A stretch of DNA of 64,000 nt from JBCDCE01 sp039182515 (GCA_039182515.1 JBCDCE010000013.1:1-64000), one strand, 5' to 3'; counted from the first letter of the stretch, positions 24,562 to 33,486 are shown. The notes: generated by a model not told the origin, from the letters alone. Made by a program: numbers and translations.

Positions 24562-26205
24562 ATGGCGCGTTTCATTTTCATTACTGGCGGCGTGGTGTCG
24601 TCCCTCGGCAAAGGCTTGGCCTCTGCGGCGCTTGGCGCATTGCTTCAAGCGCGCGGCTACAGCGTGCGCCTGCGCAAGCTTGATCCTTATCTCAACGTTG
24701 ACCCTGGCACGATGTCGCCGTTTGAGCACGGCGAAGTGTTTGTCACCGATGACGGCGCAGAAACCGACTTGGACCTCGGCCATTATGAGCGTTTCACAGG
24801 GGTAGCCGCACGCCATACCGACAGCGTGAGCTCTGGCCGGATTTATTCCAACGTGCTCGCCAAAGAACGGCGTGGCGACTATCTGGGCAAAACGATCCAA
24901 GTGATCCCGCATGTGACAAATGAAATCAAAGACTTCATCGCCATCGGTGAAGACGAAGTTGACTTCATGCTTTGCGAAATTGGCGGCACTGTTGGCGACA
25001 TCGAAGGCCTGCCCTTCTTTGAGGCGATCCGCCAATTCAGCCAAGACAAACCGCGTGGTCAGTGCTTGTTCATGCACCTCACGCTTTTGCCCTTCATCAA
25101 GGCCAGCGGTGAGTTAAAGACCAAGCCTACCCAGCACTCCGTCAAAGAGTTGCGCTCGATTGGCTTGGCGCCTGACATTTTGGTCTGCCGTTCTGAAGGG
25201 CCTATCCCGGTCAAAGAACGCGAAAAGCTTGCCCTTTTTTGTAACGTCCGCCCGGATGCTGTGATCGCGGCGCAGGATTTGAAATCCATCTACGAGGCCC
25301 CCCTGGCCTATCACCGCGAAGGGCTCGATCAAGCCGTGCTGGACGCCTTCCAAATCTCGCCTGCCCCAAAGCCAGAGCTGAGCACTTGGGAAGATGTGGC
25401 GGACCGGATCTACAACCCCGAAGGCGAAGTGAAAGTGGCCATTGTGGGCAAATACACGCAGCTTGAGGATGCGTATAAATCCATCGCCGAGGCCCTCACC
25501 CATGGCGGCATGGCCAACCGGGTGAAGGTCAACATTGAGTGGGTCGACGCGGAACTCTTTGATCGCGAAGACGCCGCCCCCCATCTCGAAGGCTTCAACG
25601 CCATTTTGGTACCCGGCGGTTTTGGCGAGCGGGGAACAGAAGGCAAAATCAAAGCCGCCCAATTCGCCCGCGAGCACAAAATCCCTTACCTTGGGATCTG
25701 CTTAGGCATGCAGATGGCTGTGATTGAAGCCGCGCGCAATGTGGCGGGGGTCACAAAGGCAGGTTCCGAAGAGTTTGACCATGAAGCGGGCAAAAAGCGC
25801 TTTGAACCTGTGGTTTATCACCTCAAAGAATGGGTGCAAGGCAACCACAAGGTGGAACGCAAAAGTTCCGACGACAAAGGCGGAACAATGCGCCTGGGCG
25901 CTTATTCAGCCAGTTTGACCGAAGGCTCGAAAGTGGCAGAGATTTACGGCACCACAAGCATCGAAGAACGGCATCGCCATCGCTATGAAGTCGACATCGC
26001 CTATCGCGAGCGCCTAGAAGCCTGTGGCTTGCGCTTTTCAGGCCTCTCGCCCGACGGCAAATTGCCTGAGATTGTGGAATGGACAGATCATCCTTGGTTC
26101 GTCGGCGTTCAGTTCCACCCCGAGCTGAAATCCAAACCTTTTGCACCGCATCCGCTCTTCAACGGCTTTGTGCGCGCTGCCAAAGACGTAAGCCGCTTGG
26201 TTTAA
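24562..26205 (+). CDS. pyrG: CTP synthase
   Basis: This enzyme aminates UTP to CTP using glutamine-derived ammonia and ATP. The 547-residue protein has the N-terminal synthase domain (FITGGVVSSLGKGLASAALG, KLDPYLNVDPGTMSPFEHGEVF) and a C-terminal class I glutamine amidotransferase domain with the nucleophile in LGICLGMQ and the His/Glu pair in GVQFHPEL. The start at 24562 has GGGAGG 12 bases upstream. Its stop overlaps by three bases the stop of the convergent AT-rich orphan gene. Confidence 0.98.
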   Translation: MARFIFITGGVVSSLGKGLASAALGALLQARGYSVRLRKLDPYLNVDPGTMSPFEHGEVFVTDDGAETDLDLGHYERFTGVAARHTDSVSSGRIYSNVLAKERRGDYLGKTIQVIPHVTNEIKDFIAIGEDEVDFMLCEIGGTVGDIEGLPFFEAIRQFSQDKPRGQCLFMHLTLLPFIKASGELKTKPTQHSVKELRSIGLAPDILVCRSEGPIPVKEREKLALFCNVRPDAVIAAQDLKSIYEAPLAYHREGLDQAVLDAFQISPAPKPELSTWEDVADRIYNPEGEVKVAIVGKYTQLEDAYKSIAEALTHGGMANRVKVNIEWVDAELFDREDAAPHLEGFNAILVPGGFGERGTEGKIKAAQFAREHKIPYLGICLGMQMAVIEAARNVAGVTKAGSEEFDHEAGKKRFEPVVYHLKEWVQGNHKVERKSSDDKGGTMRLGAYSASLTEGSKVAEIYGTTSIEERHRHRYEVDIAYRERLEACGLRFSGLSPDGKLPEIVEWTDHPWFVGVQFHPELKSKPFAPHPLFNGFVRAAKDVSRLV

Positions 26206-26846
26206 TGTAGATCAATGCCCATAACTTCTGCGCTATCAAAGTAGTTGGCTTGCTCCTTTATCAACTCAGAGTGCTTTTCTTGGAACTGCGCTGCGAGCCG
26301 TTCAAATTCCTCGTCTTTGTGCAAACTCTGAGGTTTTTTTTCTCCAAATTTGCCACACCCCCTAAGGTATAGCAGATCTAACATCTCCTTTTTTGCGCGA
26401 CACCAATCATTTTGGGCGTTGCGGAACCTAGAAATGTCCAATCTCTTGTCGATTGATATCATGTGGTTTGGGACCCCACCTACTCCGCCTTCACCCCAAT
26501 CCCAATCGTCACATTCGTAGAACGCAACCTTCTTACTTGAGGCGACGGAGTTTGGAGGCTTAGTTATGCAAACATACTTTCCTTTTTCTGATTTCCAAAT
26601 GCAGTGATGTACAAACTCGCGAAATACCCCACCGACTTTCAGCAACTTCCAACCGTATATTGCCTCCCCGTCATCTTTAAGAACTTTTTGGTGAACATTT
26701 TGATAGCACTGGTTTGGCGGACCAATTGGTTCGCAATTCACATTACGGAATCTCTTAATTTTCAAAGAAGTCTTCAGCTTATCGGAAATTTTCGAAAGCG
26801 GGATTTTTTCCGGCTCTACTTTTATTTGCCGTTGGTTTTCGTTCAC
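26202..26846 (-). CDS. AT-rich orphan protein with a Cys/His arrangement
   Basis: The 214-residue product has no signal peptide or membrane helix and is rich in Lys and Asn, with base composition clearly more AT-rich than its neighbours. The region NQCYQNVHQKV (C47), YGWKLL, and FVHHCIW (H80, H81) followed by KYVCITK recalls a family of small proteins, sometimes paired with SEC-C zinc motifs, in which a Cys and a His sit in the same spacing. That link is from memory and weak, and the usual Asp before I-T-P reads Cys here. Composition and isolation between pyrG and phzF suggest recent acquisition. Function is unknown. Confidence 0.6.
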   Translation of the reverse strand: MNENQRQIKVEPEKIPLSKISDKLKTSLKIKRFRNVNCEPIGPPNQCYQNVHQKVLKDDGEAIYGWKLLKVGGVFREFVHHCIWKSEKGKYVCITKPPNSVASSKKVAFYECDDWDWGEGGVGGVPNHMISIDKRLDISRFRNAQNDWCRAKKEMLDLLYLRGCGKFGEKKPQSLHKDEEFERLAAQFQEKHSELIKEQANYFDSAEVMGIDLH

Positions 26847-26878
26847 CTTTTCATTCTCCGAGCGTACAGTACATCTGC

Positions 26879-27757
26879 ATGATACCTTACGCTATATACG
26901 ATGTCTTCACCGACAAGGCCTATGCAGGCAATCCTCTGGCCATCGTGATGGAAGCAGATGGGTTGAGCACTGAGCAAATGCAAACCATGGCGCGGGAGTT
27001 CAATCTTTCCGAGACGATCTTTGTGAAGACCCCCGTGGATCCAGCCAACACAGCCCATGTGCGTATTTTCTTTCCCACCGCAGAGATCCCATTTGCGGGT
27101 CATCCCACGATTGGTTGCGCGCTGCATTTGGCAAAAACCCGAGGGCTCAACAGTGTTACACTTGAAGAAGTGGCTGGTCTTGTCCCGGTGGCCTTTGCAA
27201 CTAAAGATACGGGGCTAAGCGCCACGTTCACAGCCCCTATCGTTCCGCATGTCGTCAAAGACGATTGCGATAAGGGCCTCATCGCTGCAGCCTTGGGCTT
27301 GGAGCTTGAAGATTTTGCACCCACAAAAGCGCGCACATGCACCGGTGGGCCGACCTTTCTTTATGCGCCTCTGAAGTCTACTGAGGCCCTGGCCAAAGCC
27401 AAACCGCAGGAGCCCGCATTCTCGAAAATGTCAGCCGCCTGCGGTGTCGATAGTATCTATCTCTACACGCCCGATTTTGAAGCCCGGATGTTTGCCCCTC
27501 ATGCAGGCATCCCGGAGGATCCAGCAACAGGCTCCGCCTCAGCCCTTTTGGCCGCGCAGCTTCATGCAGACGGCCAGTTTTCCGAGGGCACAAATAGCCT
27601 AACGCTCCATCAAGGCCGCGACATGGGGCGCTTGAGTTCCGTCGGTTTCGCTGCGGATGTTCAGGACGACGCTCTGAGGGCCGTCCGCATATCCGGACAA
27701 GCGGTTTGCTTGGCCCAAGGCCACATTGCCCCGCCCCCGCCACATCCTGCCACATAA
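26879..27757 (+). CDS. PhzF family isomerase/epimerase-like protein
   Basis: The 292-residue protein has the diaminopimelate-epimerase-like fold of the PhzF family. The catalytic Glu lies in FNLSETIFV (about residue 45), with the substrate-binding FPTAEIPFAGHPTIG and the second-lobe GIPEDPATGSASALLAAQL. Most family members have no assigned substrate; the phenazine-biosynthesis name need not apply. A DUF1330 gene follows within about 10 bases on the same strand, so the two are probably co-transcribed. Confidence 0.92.
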   Translation: MIPYAIYDVFTDKAYAGNPLAIVMEADGLSTEQMQTMAREFNLSETIFVKTPVDPANTAHVRIFFPTAEIPFAGHPTIGCALHLAKTRGLNSVTLEEVAGLVPVAFATKDTGLSATFTAPIVPHVVKDDCDKGLIAAALGLELEDFAPTKARTCTGGPTFLYAPLKSTEALAKAKPQEPAFSKMSAACGVDSIYLYTPDFEARMFAPHAGIPEDPATGSASALLAAQLHADGQFSEGTNSLTLHQGRDMGRLSSVGFAADVQDDALRAVRISGQAVCLAQGHIAPPPPHPAT

Positions 27758-27767
27758 GGAAAACATG

Positions 27768-28061
27768 ATGCCCAAAGCCTATTGGATTGCCTCTGGCGAT
27801 GTCTTAGACCCCGAAAAATACGAAATTTACAAAGCGGCCAATGCAAAGCCCTTTGCAGAGTATGGTGCACGGTTTGTCGTGCGGGGCGGCACGCAAGAGG
27901 CCATGGAAGGCACCTGGCGCAGCCGCACGGTTGTGATCGAATTTCCAAGCTTGGAAGCCGCGCAAGCCTGCTACAACTCAGCCGATTATCAAGCGGCCAA
28001 AGCGCTGCGTGCAGGCATTTCGGAAAGCGATTTGGTCATTGTCGAAGGATACGAGGGCTAG
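27768..28061 (+). CDS. DUF1330 domain-containing protein
   Basis: The 97-residue ferredoxin-like alpha+beta protein has the family's KAYWIASGDVLDPEKYEIYKAAN opening and RGGTQEAMEGTW, VIEFPSLEAAQACYNSADYQ. DUF1330 proteins are related to dimeric alpha-beta barrel monooxygenases, but most have no known activity. AAGGA lies 7 bases before this ATG; an ATG immediately upstream at 27765 is equally possible. It follows the PhzF-like gene closely. Confidence 0.9.
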   Translation: MPKAYWIASGDVLDPEKYEIYKAANAKPFAEYGARFVVRGGTQEAMEGTWRSRTVVIEFPSLEAAQACYNSADYQAAKALRAGISESDLVIVEGYEG

Positions 28062-28106
28062 CGCTGCCCCTTTGCAAGCGCCAGCGCCCCTCCTATATGC
28101 CAAATC

Positions 28107-28544
28107 ATGTTTGCTGATTTTCTTTCCAAGCTCACCCAGCCCAAGCCAGAACCTCTGGCGCAAACCGATGCGCGGCTTGCGCTCACAGCCCTTTTGGTTC
28201 GGTTGGCTCGCTCAGATGGCGATTACGCCACTGCTGAGAAAGCGCGCATTCGCACCATTGTGGCGAGCAAATATGCCTTGGACGAAGCAGGTGTGGACGC
28301 CTTGATGCATCAAGCCGAGACACTTGAGACAGAAGCGCCCGACACCGTGCGCTTCACCCGCGCCATCAAAGACGCTGTCGCCTACGAAGATCGTCTTGGG
28401 ATCATAGAAGCGCTTTGGTCTGTGGCCCTTGTGGACGGCGAACGGGACGACGAGGAAAACGCGCTCATGCGCATGGTCGCCAATTTCCTTGGCGTCAGCG
28501 ACCGAGACAGCAACATCGCGCGTCAAGCGGTTGCAAAAACCTAA
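28107..28544 (+). CDS. TerB family tellurite resistance-like protein
   Basis: The 145-residue, all-helical cytosolic protein has two TerB-type repeats rich in conserved acidic residues (LVRLARSDGDYATAEKARIRTIV and LWSVALVDGERDDEENALMRMVANFLGV), a pattern thought to bind divalent metal. The tellurite label comes from the family name; Rhodobacteraceae members are mostly stand-alone. The PhnD-like gene begins about 30 bases downstream. Confidence 0.9.
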   Translation: MFADFLSKLTQPKPEPLAQTDARLALTALLVRLARSDGDYATAEKARIRTIVASKYALDEAGVDALMHQAETLETEAPDTVRFTRAIKDAVAYEDRLGIIEALWSVALVDGERDDEENALMRMVANFLGVSDRDSNIARQAVAKT

Positions 28545-28575
28545 CGCCCTTTCTGAGGCGCACGCCAGCCTGCCG

Positions 28576-29328
28576 ATGTACGTGCGCCCGCAAACGCGTG
28601 TCGCACTTGCGCGTCTTTGGGACCTCGTCGCAGCGTCTTTAACAGCTCATGGCGAAACGCCCCCCGCGACGCTCTCTTGGCCAGGCGACCTAAACGAGGC
28701 CTGGCGCAGCCCCGAACTTTACCTCTCTCAAACCTGCGGCCTGCCGTACCGGCTGGGACTTCATACCCGCGTGCACCTTGTCGCCACACCTGTTTTGATC
28801 CGAACGGCGCCCAAGAGCCGTCCAGAAGATCCCCCTGGCTACTACCACAGTGCTGTGATTGCGCGCAGCGCAAGCAAAATTGAGACGCCGCGCGACCTGA
28901 ACGCCACCCGCGTGGCCTACAATGAAGCAATGTCCCAATCTGGCTGGGGCGCTTTGGCGACACTCGCAGAAGCACAGAGCCTGACATTTAGCGGCTTTCA
29001 AGAGACCGGCGCACATGTCGCATCCGTGAGAGCTGTCCGAGATGGCCAAGCTGATATTGCCGCGATTGACTGTTTGACCTGGCACATGATCGAACGCTGG
29101 GATCCCGAACTCTGCGCAGATCTCAAAGTGGTATGGCGCACACCACCAACGCCCTCCTTGCCCTTCATTACTGCCGATGTGGCGCGCGTGCCCGTGCTAA
29201 GACGTGCTCTGCACAAGGCATTTAACGCCTTAGATGAAACGGAAAAATCCACCCTGGGGTGGCAAGGCATCGTGGAGATCGCAAAATCCCACTACCTCGC
29301 TCTTCCGGCTCCTAAAGCCCCAAAATGA
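28576..29328 (+). CDS. PhnD/SsuA/transferrin-family substrate-binding-like protein
   Basis: The 250-residue protein has the type 2 periplasmic-binding fold: an N-terminal LPMYVRPQTRVALARLWD, a substrate cleft around YYHSAVIARSAS, and VRAVRDGQADIAAIDCLTWHMIERW. No signal peptide is visible at the chosen ATG (28576) or in the in-frame upstream extension, so it may be cytosolic rather than a transporter component. No phosphonate or phosphate transport genes adjoin it. The start may be a few residues upstream at a non-ATG codon, because homologues carry a few residues before MY.RP. Confidence 0.75.
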   Translation: MYVRPQTRVALARLWDLVAASLTAHGETPPATLSWPGDLNEAWRSPELYLSQTCGLPYRLGLHTRVHLVATPVLIRTAPKSRPEDPPGYYHSAVIARSASKIETPRDLNATRVAYNEAMSQSGWGALATLAEAQSLTFSGFQETGAHVASVRAVRDGQADIAAIDCLTWHMIERWDPELCADLKVVWRTPPTPSLPFITADVARVPVLRRALHKAFNALDETEKSTLGWQGIVEIAKSHYLALPAPKAPK

Positions 29329-29469
29329 GCCATCGGCCCTGCAAGGGTCGAAAATTATGTATCATTTTAAGGAAAGACGCGATTCTAAGCCGAATAGGTG
29401 TCAACACAACATTGCATTTGTCAGGCTTCTTCAGCAAGGTTCGCTCAGAAATGCAAAACAAGGACAGCC

Positions 29470-30261
29470 GTGACCGAAAGCGCCATCATCGATGTGAGGG
29501 ATCTGCACAAATCCTATGGTGAGCTAGAAGTTCTCAAAGGCGTGAGCGTCAGCGCTTGCCGCGGCGAAGTTGTGTCTTTGATTGGATCTTCGGGTTCTGG
29601 AAAATCCACGCTGCTGCGCTGTATGAACTTGCTCGAAAACAGCCAGCAGGGCGACATCCTGTTCGACGGAGATGCCGTGCGCTGGAAAGGCTCTCTGCAC
29701 ACACGTCGGCCCGCGGATGCAAAACAGGTCACTCGGATCCGCACGCATCTTTCGATGGTGTTTCAACAGTTTAATCTTTGGTCCCACCTCACCATTTTGC
29801 AAAATGTGATGGAAGCGCCGCTTACGGTTCAAAAGCGCGCGCCCCAAGAAGTCGAAGAAGCCGCGCGTGGCTATCTGAGCAAGGTCGGTATTGGCGACAA
29901 ATCCGATATGTACCCGTCGCAGCTGTCAGGCGGCCAACAACAACGCGCAGCCATTGCCCGCGCTTTGGCGATGGAGCCCAAAGCGCTGCTCTTTGACGAG
30001 CCCACCTCTGCGCTCGATCCAGAATTGGAACAAGAGGTCATTCGCGTAATCCAAGCGCTTGCCAGCGAAGGCCGCACGATGGTGATCGTAACACACGATA
30101 TGAGCCTGGCGCGCGATGTAAGCAACGAAGTCATCTTTTTGCATGAAGGCAAAATCTCAGAACGAGGCGCCCCAGATGCGCTTTTCGACCGGCCGCAAAC
30201 CGAGCGGCTTCAACAGTTTCTTGCGGCTGGTCGGCCGCAAGTCGCAAACCACACACCATAA
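29470..30261 (+). CDS. Polar amino acid-type ABC transporter ATP-binding protein
   Basis: This is the ATPase of a PAAT-family importer, 263 residues. Visible motifs are Walker A GSSGSGKST, Q-loop VFQQFNLWSHLT, signature LSGGQQQR, Walker B ALLFDEPTSALDPE and the switch His in VTHDMSLA. A GTG start at 29470 (AGGACAGCC in front) begins VTESAIIDVRDLHKSYG; the longer frame has no ABC homology. The substrate-binding protein follows after 24 bases. The two permeases lie 2.3 kb further on, past an oppositely oriented gene. Confidence 0.94.
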   Translation: MTESAIIDVRDLHKSYGELEVLKGVSVSACRGEVVSLIGSSGSGKSTLLRCMNLLENSQQGDILFDGDAVRWKGSLHTRRPADAKQVTRIRTHLSMVFQQFNLWSHLTILQNVMEAPLTVQKRAPQEVEEAARGYLSKVGIGDKSDMYPSQLSGGQQQRAAIARALAMEPKALLFDEPTSALDPELEQEVIRVIQALASEGRTMVIVTHDMSLARDVSNEVIFLHEGKISERGAPDALFDRPQTERLQQFLAAGRPQVANHTP

Positions 30262-30285
30262 GGGAACAATGGGAAAGGGAGTGGA

Positions 30286-31011
30286 ATGACCAATCTTATC
30301 GCAACAACAGCAGCGCTTGCATTGCTCGCAGGCACAGCATTTGCCGGTGGGCACTCGACAGTGCGTATGGGGACCGAAGGCGCTTACCCTCCGTATAACT
30401 TCATCAACGATGCTGGCGAAGTTGACGGATTCGAACGCGAGCTTGGCGACGAGCTGTGCAAACGCGCAGAACTCACATGTGAATGGGTGACCAACGAGTG
30501 GGATTCGATCATCCCAAACCTCGTGTCCGGCAACTACGACACAATCATCGCAGGTATGTCCATCACAGCTGAGCGCGACGAAGTCATCGATTTCACACAA
30601 AACTACACGAATCCAGATCCATCAGCTTACGTTGCGATGTCAGCAGATGTTGATCTGTCCGGCGCCGTTATCGCGGCTCAGACAAACACGATCCAAGCCG
30701 CATTCGTGGCCGCTTCAAGCGCAACTCTCGTGGAGTTTGCAACACCCGATGAAACCGTCGCGGCTGTGAAATCTGGCGAAGCGGATGCAGTTCTTGCAGA
30801 TAAATCCTTCTTGATGCCCATCGCAGATGCAGACGGCGACCTCGTTATGCTCGAACAGCAAGAGCTGATCGGTGGCGGTGTTGGCATGGGCCTTCGCGAA
30901 AGCGATGGCGAGTTGCGCGGCAAATTTGATGCGGCTATCGCGTCTATGAAAGCGGACGGTTCGCTCAACGCCTTGATCACAAAGTGGGAAGTGGGCGAGC
31001 TCTTCGAGTAA
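30286..31011 (+). CDS. Polar amino acid-type ABC transporter substrate-binding protein
   Basis: The 241-residue periplasmic protein has a signal peptide (MTNLIATTAALALLAGTAFA, cleaved near residue 20) and the SBP_bac_3 fold. RMGTEGAYPPYNFINDAGEVDGFERELG opens the first lobe, WDSIIPNLVSGNYDTIIAGMSITAERDE carries ligand-contact residues, and FTQNYTNPDPSAYVAMS leads into the hinge. Ligand type cannot be read from sequence alone; the downstream gamma-glutamylation genes suggest an amine or amino acid. A strong terminator follows at 31041, which should give this gene a higher transcript level than the distal permeases. Confidence 0.93.
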   Translation: MTNLIATTAALALLAGTAFAGGHSTVRMGTEGAYPPYNFINDAGEVDGFERELGDELCKRAELTCEWVTNEWDSIIPNLVSGNYDTIIAGMSITAERDEVIDFTQNYTNPDPSAYVAMSADVDLSGAVIAAQTNTIQAAFVAASSATLVEFATPDETVAAVKSGEADAVLADKSFLMPIADADGDLVMLEQQELIGGGVGMGLRESDGELRGKFDAAIASMKADGSLNALITKWEVGELFE

Positions 31012-31040
31012 GTCTCAGTCCTTTGTAGTCTTAAAACGGA

Positions 31041-31069
31041 AAGGCCAGCCATCGGGTTGGCCTTTTTTT
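31041..31069 (+). terminator. Intrinsic terminator after the substrate-binding protein gene
   Basis: AAGGCCA and TGGCCTT flank a short loop and are followed by a run of seven T, 29 bases past the stop. Confidence 0.9.
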
Positions 31070-31135
31070 GTTTTGCCCCTTTAACACCGAAAGCCCCTTT
31101 CCAAAAACCTGATGCGCCCCGCTCACTAATCATTC

Positions 31136-31216
31136 CCAGGAGGCGAAGCCGACCAGCACCCGACCGCCCCCCTGGACGGGGGCTTTTAGCCAGACGCCCG
31201 CGGTCGGGTGGTGGTC
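31136..31216. repeat. Structured intergenic repeat, copy 2
   Basis: It shares CCAGGAGGCGAAGCC, GACCAGCACCC and GACGCCCGCGGTCGGGT with 8032-8125. In this copy the stem is longer: GACCAGCACCCGACCGC pairs with GCGGTCGGGTGGTGGTC (one mismatch), and the inner hairpin is GCCCCC/GGGGGC rather than CCGCC/GGTGG. The changes preserve pairing, as expected of a selected or self-folding element. Confidence 0.75.
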
Positions 31217-31244
31217 TTCGCTTTTAGAAAAGACGTTGCAGATT

Positions 31245-31346
31245 AAAGCGTTATGCGAAAAACCTGAATCACCTAACGCTGCCTGAAATCAAAGATTTCA
31301 ACGCGTTAGCTGATACTCGATGTCTCAGGTATTTCGTCAAACGCTA
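31245..31346. repeat. Nested palindromic element of about 100 bp
   Basis: Three nested inverted repeats are visible: an outer imperfect pair (31247-31270 with 31321-31344, about 18 of 24 positions paired), CTAACGC/GCGTTAG (31273-31279 and 31303-31309), and TGAAATC/GATTTCA (31284-31290 and 31294-31300). The left arm AAAGCGTT...AACCTGAA resembles that at 15736. It may be a palindromic repeat or a bidirectional terminator. Confidence 0.6.
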
Positions 31347-31381
31347 TAAATGGATTTTACGCGAGGCTTAGACCTTATCCG

Positions 31382-32464
31382 TCAACTGCCAAACCTGGTA
31401 GGCCGGTAAGGATGCAGCAAGCTTTGCGAGCGATTGGTGACACCTTGCAAAACCTCCTCGGCCACAAGCTCTCCCACGACCGCCGCCAAAGTGATGCCTG
31501 AATGCATGACGGCGACATGCGTGTTGTCAGCGACCTCACCAACAACAGGCAATCCGTCTTCCGGCATTGGTCGATGTGCTAAGGTGATTTCCGCGATCTC
31601 AAACGCCACACTCGGGAGCAACCTTTGTAGCCGTGCCATAGTCTCTGCGCCCAGGTTTCGAAGATCCAGCGCATCCAAATCTGTGTCTGTGTCTTGATGA
31701 TGAATATCCCACGGCAGGAGAATGGATCCATCGGGCTGTTGCCGAATTTCTCCCTGTTCGGAAACCAAGACATGGGACAATATTGGGGCAACGGGCCGTG
31801 TTCGCAGCATTAAAGCTGGGCTGCTGCGTTGTGGAAGATGTCCGCCAAAACTGGAAACGAGCTCAGTGCTTTTGACACCTGCTGCGATTACAATGCGATC
31901 GGCCTCCAACCATCCCAAACGCGTCCGCAGCTTGGCAGGTGTACCAGGTGCGACTTCTAAGACCGGCGCACCAGAGAGAATAAGCGCCCCCTCAGCCTGC
32001 GCCGCTTGGCGAAGACGGTTTGCAAGTTGGGCGGTTTCAGCCGCCCCTTCTTGACGGATAAAAATCGCCCGCTCTGGCCGCGCTTCCACATTTGGCTCGA
32101 GCTTAGCAAATTCAGCAGCTGTGATCACTTTGGCTGGATATGCGAGTGCCGCAAATCGCGCTGTCATGTCGTCCAGTTCCGCGCCCTGCCACTCCCAACT
32201 CAAAGCCCCTTGCCAGGAAATTGGCAGGTCGAGCGCTTTCGCCAACTGGCGATAGCTCGCAATGCTTTCTTGGCGCAGGCGAAAGTGCGCATCATCTCTA
32301 AAGAAACTTGCGTTGATCCACCCAAAAGACGCATCGCTCGCTCGAGAGGCACCTGCATCAATGAGCGTGACCTGCGCCCCAGCCGATTGCGCGTGATACG
32401 CAACGCTTGCGCCAATCACCCCGCCGCCAATGACGACGACGTGTTGAGCGTTTTCCTGGCTCAC
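31382..32464 (-). CDS. FAD-dependent D-amino acid oxidase-like oxidoreductase (DadA-type)
   Basis: The 360-residue DAO-superfamily enzyme has VVVIGGGVIGASVAYHAQSAG at the N-terminus for FAD binding, ADRIVIAAGVKS, and the C-terminal HRPMPEDGLPVVGEV and HSGITLAAVVGELVAEEV. Members oxidatively deaminate or demethylate amino acids or secondary amines. The GTG start at 32464 is strongly supported by GAAGGAGAGAG upstream. The gene is opposite in direction to the ABC transporter genes on both sides and separates the ATPase and binding-protein genes from the permeases. Its position suggests a role on the same substrate, but this is inference. Confidence 0.88.
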   Translation of the reverse strand: MSQENAQHVVVIGGGVIGASVAYHAQSAGAQVTLIDAGASRASDASFGWINASFFRDDAHFRLRQESIASYRQLAKALDLPISWQGALSWEWQGAELDDMTARFAALAYPAKVITAAEFAKLEPNVEARPERAIFIRQEGAAETAQLANRLRQAAQAEGALILSGAPVLEVAPGTPAKLRTRLGWLEADRIVIAAGVKSTELVSSFGGHLPQRSSPALMLRTRPVAPILSHVLVSEQGEIRQQPDGSILLPWDIHHQDTDTDLDALDLRNLGAETMARLQRLLPSVAFEIAEITLAHRPMPEDGLPVVGEVADNTHVAVMHSGITLAAVVGELVAEEVLQGVTNRSQSLLHPYRPTRFGS

Positions 32465-32619
32465 AATCTCTCTCCTTCTCGCTCGAACAGCGGTTGAGCC
32501 TATCTTTTCGCCTCCCCCCAAACAATCAAGCGCCTTGGCGCGCGCCAATATTGCTTTTCGGGTCCACAAGCTGCAACAGTTGCCGCATCGCTTCGCCCCA
32601 ACGAAAGACGCGCGTTTAG

Positions 32620-33486
32620 ATGTTCTCCTTTTGCACCGATCCTTCGCTCTTGGAGACGAACCGTTGGTTGGCCTGCTATCTCACAACGCCTAAGCACATG
32701 TCGCTTTGGTATTCCTTCGGCACAGTGCTTTTGCTCTTGGCGATCACAGCACCTACAGCGCTCGTGTTTGGGTTTGGCGGCGCCACGGCTGCGCGCAGCC
32801 GATTTTTGCCGCTGCGCTGGTTGGGCAAAGGGTATATCTCTGTCGTTCGAGGTGTGCCCGAGATTGCGTTTTTCTTGTTTTTTGTCATCGCGTTAGACCA
32901 AGGCTTTGAATACATCAGGCACCTACTCTTTTGCCCCGACTGGAACGAGCCCATTCGCCAAGGCAATGACTTTCTCGTCTGTCCAGAAGCCAAGCTTCCG
33001 CTCTCAACAGCGCCTCAATGGATTCACGAAGTCTATGGCTTTCTAACGGCCATTTTCACCTTCGCCATCGTCTTTGGCGCTTTTTCGGCCAACGTCCTTT
33101 ACGGTGCTATGCGCGCGGTGCCCAAAGGGCAGATCGAAACGGCAGAGGCTTACGGGATGGATCGCCGCCAAACCTTCTGGCGCATCACCGTGCGGCAGAT
33201 GTGGGTCTATGCGCTGCCTGGGCTGTCGAACCTTTGGATGGTTTTGATCAAATCGACACCCCTGCTCTTTCTTTTGGGGGTCGAAGACATTGTGTACTGG
33301 GCCCGCGAATTGGGCGGCTCCAAAAACCCCCGCTTCACAGATTACCCGCACGGGGATTGGCGCTTGGAGTACTTTCTTGGCTTATTGATCTTCTATCTGC
33401 TCTTCACACGCCTGTCTGAATGGGTTCTGCGCCGCATAACAGCGCGCCTATCCAAGGGACAAGCAACCCTCGGAGCGATGTCGTGA
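32620..33486 (+). CDS. Polar amino acid-type ABC transporter permease
   Basis: The 288-residue inner-membrane permease of the HisMQ type has several hydrophobic helices, ISVVRGVPEIAFFLFF, and the cytoplasmic coupling (EAA) loop ETAEAYGMDRRQTFWRITVRQMW that contacts the ATPase. An unusual extra loop of about 50 residues (DQGFEYIRHLLFCPDWNEPIRQ...) lies between the second and third helices. Its stop overlaps the next gene as GTGA, so both permeases are translationally coupled. The promoter should lie in 32465-32619, divergent from the oxidoreductase. Confidence 0.92.
   Translation: MFSFCTDPSLLETNRWLACYLTTPKHMSLWYSFGTVLLLLAITAPTALVFGFGGATAARSRFLPLRWLGKGYISVVRGVPEIAFFLFFVIALDQGFEYIRHLLFCPDWNEPIRQGNDFLVCPEAKLPLSTAPQWIHEVYGFLTAIFTFAIVFGAFSANVLYGAMRAVPKGQIETAEAYGMDRRQTFWRITVRQMWVYALPGLSNLWMVLIKSTPLLFLLGVEDIVYWARELGGSKNPRFTDYPHGDWRLEYFLGLLIFYLLFTRLSEWVLRRITARLSKGQATLGAMS

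Larger units (their letters stand above)
31012..31381. other. Intergenic region: terminator plus two structured repeats
   Basis: The 370 bases between the substrate-binding protein and the convergent oxidoreductase carry no supported gene. In order they hold an intrinsic terminator (31041-31069), copy 2 of the 8.0-kb structured repeat (31136-31216) and a nested palindromic element (31245-31346). Confidence 0.7.

Noticed and set aside
30286..31011. Binding protein assigned to histidine or lysine/arginine
   Set aside because: The SBP_bac_3 family cannot be assigned a ligand from sequence alone; the context points to an amine but does not prove it.
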